Shown piece by piece: positions 62,807 to 64,000 of a stretch of DNA of 64,000 bases. Below the pieces are notes generated by a model. The model made no database searches. It saw only the letters and a program-made list of their open reading frames with translations, and was not told the origin of the DNA. This DNA comes from Gammaproteobacteria bacterium (GTDB lineage: Bacteria; Pseudomonadota; Gammaproteobacteria; Pseudomonadales; Azotimanducaceae). Position 1 is the first letter of the stretch. Each line of letters starts with the position of its first letter. The stretch lies in NCBI GenBank assembly GCA_030425195.1, contig JAUIAV010000013.1, positions 53,501-117,500 on the forward strand. Reading direction: 5' to 3'. A program made the translations under genes and the position numbers.

Positions 62807-62835
62807 CCAGGTGGTTGCCAGCCAGGTAGTTGGCA
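62806..62835. repeat. 15-bp imperfect tandem duplication upstream of tyrS
   Basis: GCCAGGTGGTTGCCA (62806-62820) and GCCAGGTAGTTGGCA (62821-62835) are identical at 13 of 15 positions. Confidence 0.75.
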
Positions 62836-62855
62836 GTTAGGTGACAGGTGCAGGT

Positions 62856-64000
62856 GTGAACAACGGGCTGATCGACGAGTTGAGAGACAGAGGGCTACTG
62901 GCCCAGGTGTCCGATGAGGCGGGACTGACCGACCATCTCGAATCCGGATCCCGGACTCTGTACTGCGGCTTCGATCCGACCGCGGACAGCCTGCATATCG
63001 GCAATCTGGTGCCTCTGCTGACCCTGCGGCGCTTCCAGCAGCACGGCCACCGCCCCATTCTGCTGCTGGGCGGTGCGACCGGACTGATCGGCGATCCGTC
63101 GGGCAGAACGGACGAGCGTTCGCTGAACCAGGCGGAGGTGGTGGCCGGATGGGTGGAGAAGATCCGCCGCCAGGTGGAAGGGCTGGTCAGCTTCGAGGGC
63201 AACAACGCGGCCATCATCGAGAACAACCTGGAATGGACGGCGGAAATGGACGTCATCTCCTTTCTCCGGGATATCGGCAAGTATTTTTCCGTCAACGCCA
63301 TGATCCAGCGGGATTCCGTGCGGGACCGGCTGGACCGGGACGATCAGGGCATCTCCTACACGGAGTTCAGCTACATGCTCCTGCAGGCAATGGACTACGC
63401 GGAACTGGCGGCGCGGCATCACTGCACGCTGCAGATCGGCGGTTCGGATCAGTGGGGCAACATCGTGTCCGGCATGGATCTCGTGCGGCGGAAGCACGGC
63501 GGCGAAGCATATGCGCTGACCGTTCCGCTGATCACCAAGGCGGATGGCACCAAATTCGGAAAGACGGCATCCGGCGCTGTGTGGCTGTCCGCGGAGAGGA
63601 CGTCTCCCTACAGCTTCTATCAGTTCTGGTTGAATACGGCCGATGCGGACATCGAGCACTTCCTGAAGGTGTTCACCTTCCTGCCGGTCACCGAGATCGA
63701 CGCGCTCCTGACACAGTTCCGTGAAGCGCCGGGTGAGCGTCTGGCGCAGAAGACCCTGGCCGCGGAAGTGACCCGCATGCTCCATGGAGAGGACGCGCTC
63801 GATTCCGCCTGCCGGATTACCGACGCTCTGTTCAGCGGCGACATCGGGTCGCTGACCGAGGCGGATCTGGTGCAGCTGATGCAGGACGGTATGGACACCA
63901 CGGCGGTGGACGCCTCAGTCGGCCTGCTCACCCTGCTGGCCGACTCGGGTCTTGCGCCTTCCCGGGGTCAGGCGCGGAAGCTGGTTGCCAGCGGCGGCGT
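62856..64000 (+). CDS. tyrS: tyrosyl-tRNA synthetase (3' end outside window)
   Basis: About 381 codons are present. Class I synthetase charging tRNA-Tyr. Motifs: LYCGFDPTADSLHIGNLVPL (HIGH-like), LLGGATGLIGDPSGR, QIGGSDQWGNIVSGMDL and the KMSKS equivalent KADGTKFGKT. At the window edge the frame has just entered the S4-like C-terminal domain (SRGQARKLVASGGV). GTG 62856 gives MNNGLIDELRDRG; GTG 62841, in frame, would add five residues. Collinear with E. coli TyrS throughout. Confidence 0.96.
   Translation, partial: MNNGLIDELRDRGLLAQVSDEAGLTDHLESGSRTLYCGFDPTADSLHIGNLVPLLTLRRFQQHGHRPILLLGGATGLIGDPSGRTDERSLNQAEVVAGWVEKIRRQVEGLVSFEGNNAAIIENNLEWTAEMDVISFLRDIGKYFSVNAMIQRDSVRDRLDRDDQGISYTEFSYMLLQAMDYAELAARHHCTLQIGGSDQWGNIVSGMDLVRRKHGGEAYALTVPLITKADGTKFGKTASGAVWLSAERTSPYSFYQFWLNTADADIEHFLKVFTFLPVTEIDALLTQFREAPGERLAQKTLAAEVTRMLHGEDALDSACRITDALFSGDIGSLTEADLVQLMQDGMDTTAVDASVGLLTLLADSGLAPSRGQARKLVASGG

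Larger units (their letters stand above)
62388..62840. other. gene-free divergent region between the M23 peptidase and tyrS
   Basis: About 450 bases with no credible coding frame and visibly lower GC. The left 250 bases are pyrimidine-rich on the plus strand, with CTGTC recurring (near 62479, 62506, 62568, 62594), so an M23 transcript would have a purine-rich GACAG-containing leader. The right part holds the tyrS promoter candidate, a GC hairpin and a 15-bp repeat (separate entries). Confidence 0.6.

Overview
The window is a 64 kb piece of a gammaproteobacterial chromosome with high GC content. I see no mobile element, phage gene or CRISPR array. The housekeeping order is of the Pseudomonas/marine-gammaproteobacterial type: dapB-carAB, greA/yhbY, rlmE-ftsH-folP-glmM-tpiA-secG, tRNA-Leu, tRNA-fMet, rimP-nusA-infB-rbfA-truB-rpsO-pnp, then acs-pgi-dNK-pcnB-regulator-gluQRS-dksA on the minus strand, and hemL/hemJ/clc, DUF6776/bactofilin/erpA, anmK/M23 peptidase/tyrS. 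The genus cannot be named from this sequence; a marine, Cellvibrionales-like lineage is only a guess.

Layout. 1-4928: dapB (3' end), carA, carB. 4934-6197: a SAM methyltransferase converging on a small tail-anchored-looking protein. 6482-26424: one uninterrupted plus-strand block of eleven genes, the main accessory content. 26469-33484: greA, yhbY (minus), rlmE, ftsH, folP, glmM, tpiA, secG. 33504-33813: two tRNA genes, with terminators and a stable-RNA-type promoter. 33852-42453: a structured leader, then rimP-nusA-infB-rbfA-truB-rpsO-pnp. 42562-43047: a PPOX-fold flavoprotein. 43110-51338: a minus-strand series acs, pgi, dNK, pcnB, an AAA+ regulator, gluQRS, dksA. 51542-53460: an aminotransferase and sfsA. 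53442-57926 (minus): a PfkB kinase, hemL, hemJ and a CLC transporter. 58103-64000: a DUF6776-type protein, bactofilin, erpA, then minus-strand anmK and an M23 peptidase, and the 5' part of tyrS.

The 20 kb block sits between carB and greA, which are usually neighbours in related genomes. It encodes a predicted trans-envelope machine: a TolQ/ExbB-type channel, two ExbD/TolR-type subunits (the first with Asn in place of the proton-carrying Asp), a bitopic transducer with an AgmX/PglI/TonB-like C-terminal domain and a cytoplasmic coiled coil, a periplasmic TPR protein, two TPR lipoproteins, two small secreted proteins, a 1657-residue secreted protein of DUF11 and SdrD-like modules, and a 1700-residue protein with three OmpA-like domains followed by an outer-membrane beta-barrel. 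The inner-membrane part resembles the conserved Agl/Glt core described around Myxococcus gliding motility. Its job here is unknown: cell-surface force generation, adhesin display or envelope maintenance are all possible.

Other points of note are an NtrC-like regulator lacking both the phosphoacceptor Asp and the sigma54-contacting GAFTGA loop, short tandem duplications on or beside start and stop codons at five gene boundaries (one creates a decoy start and a seven-codon micro-ORF ahead of acs), and an initiator tRNA with an apparent U1:U72 mismatch.
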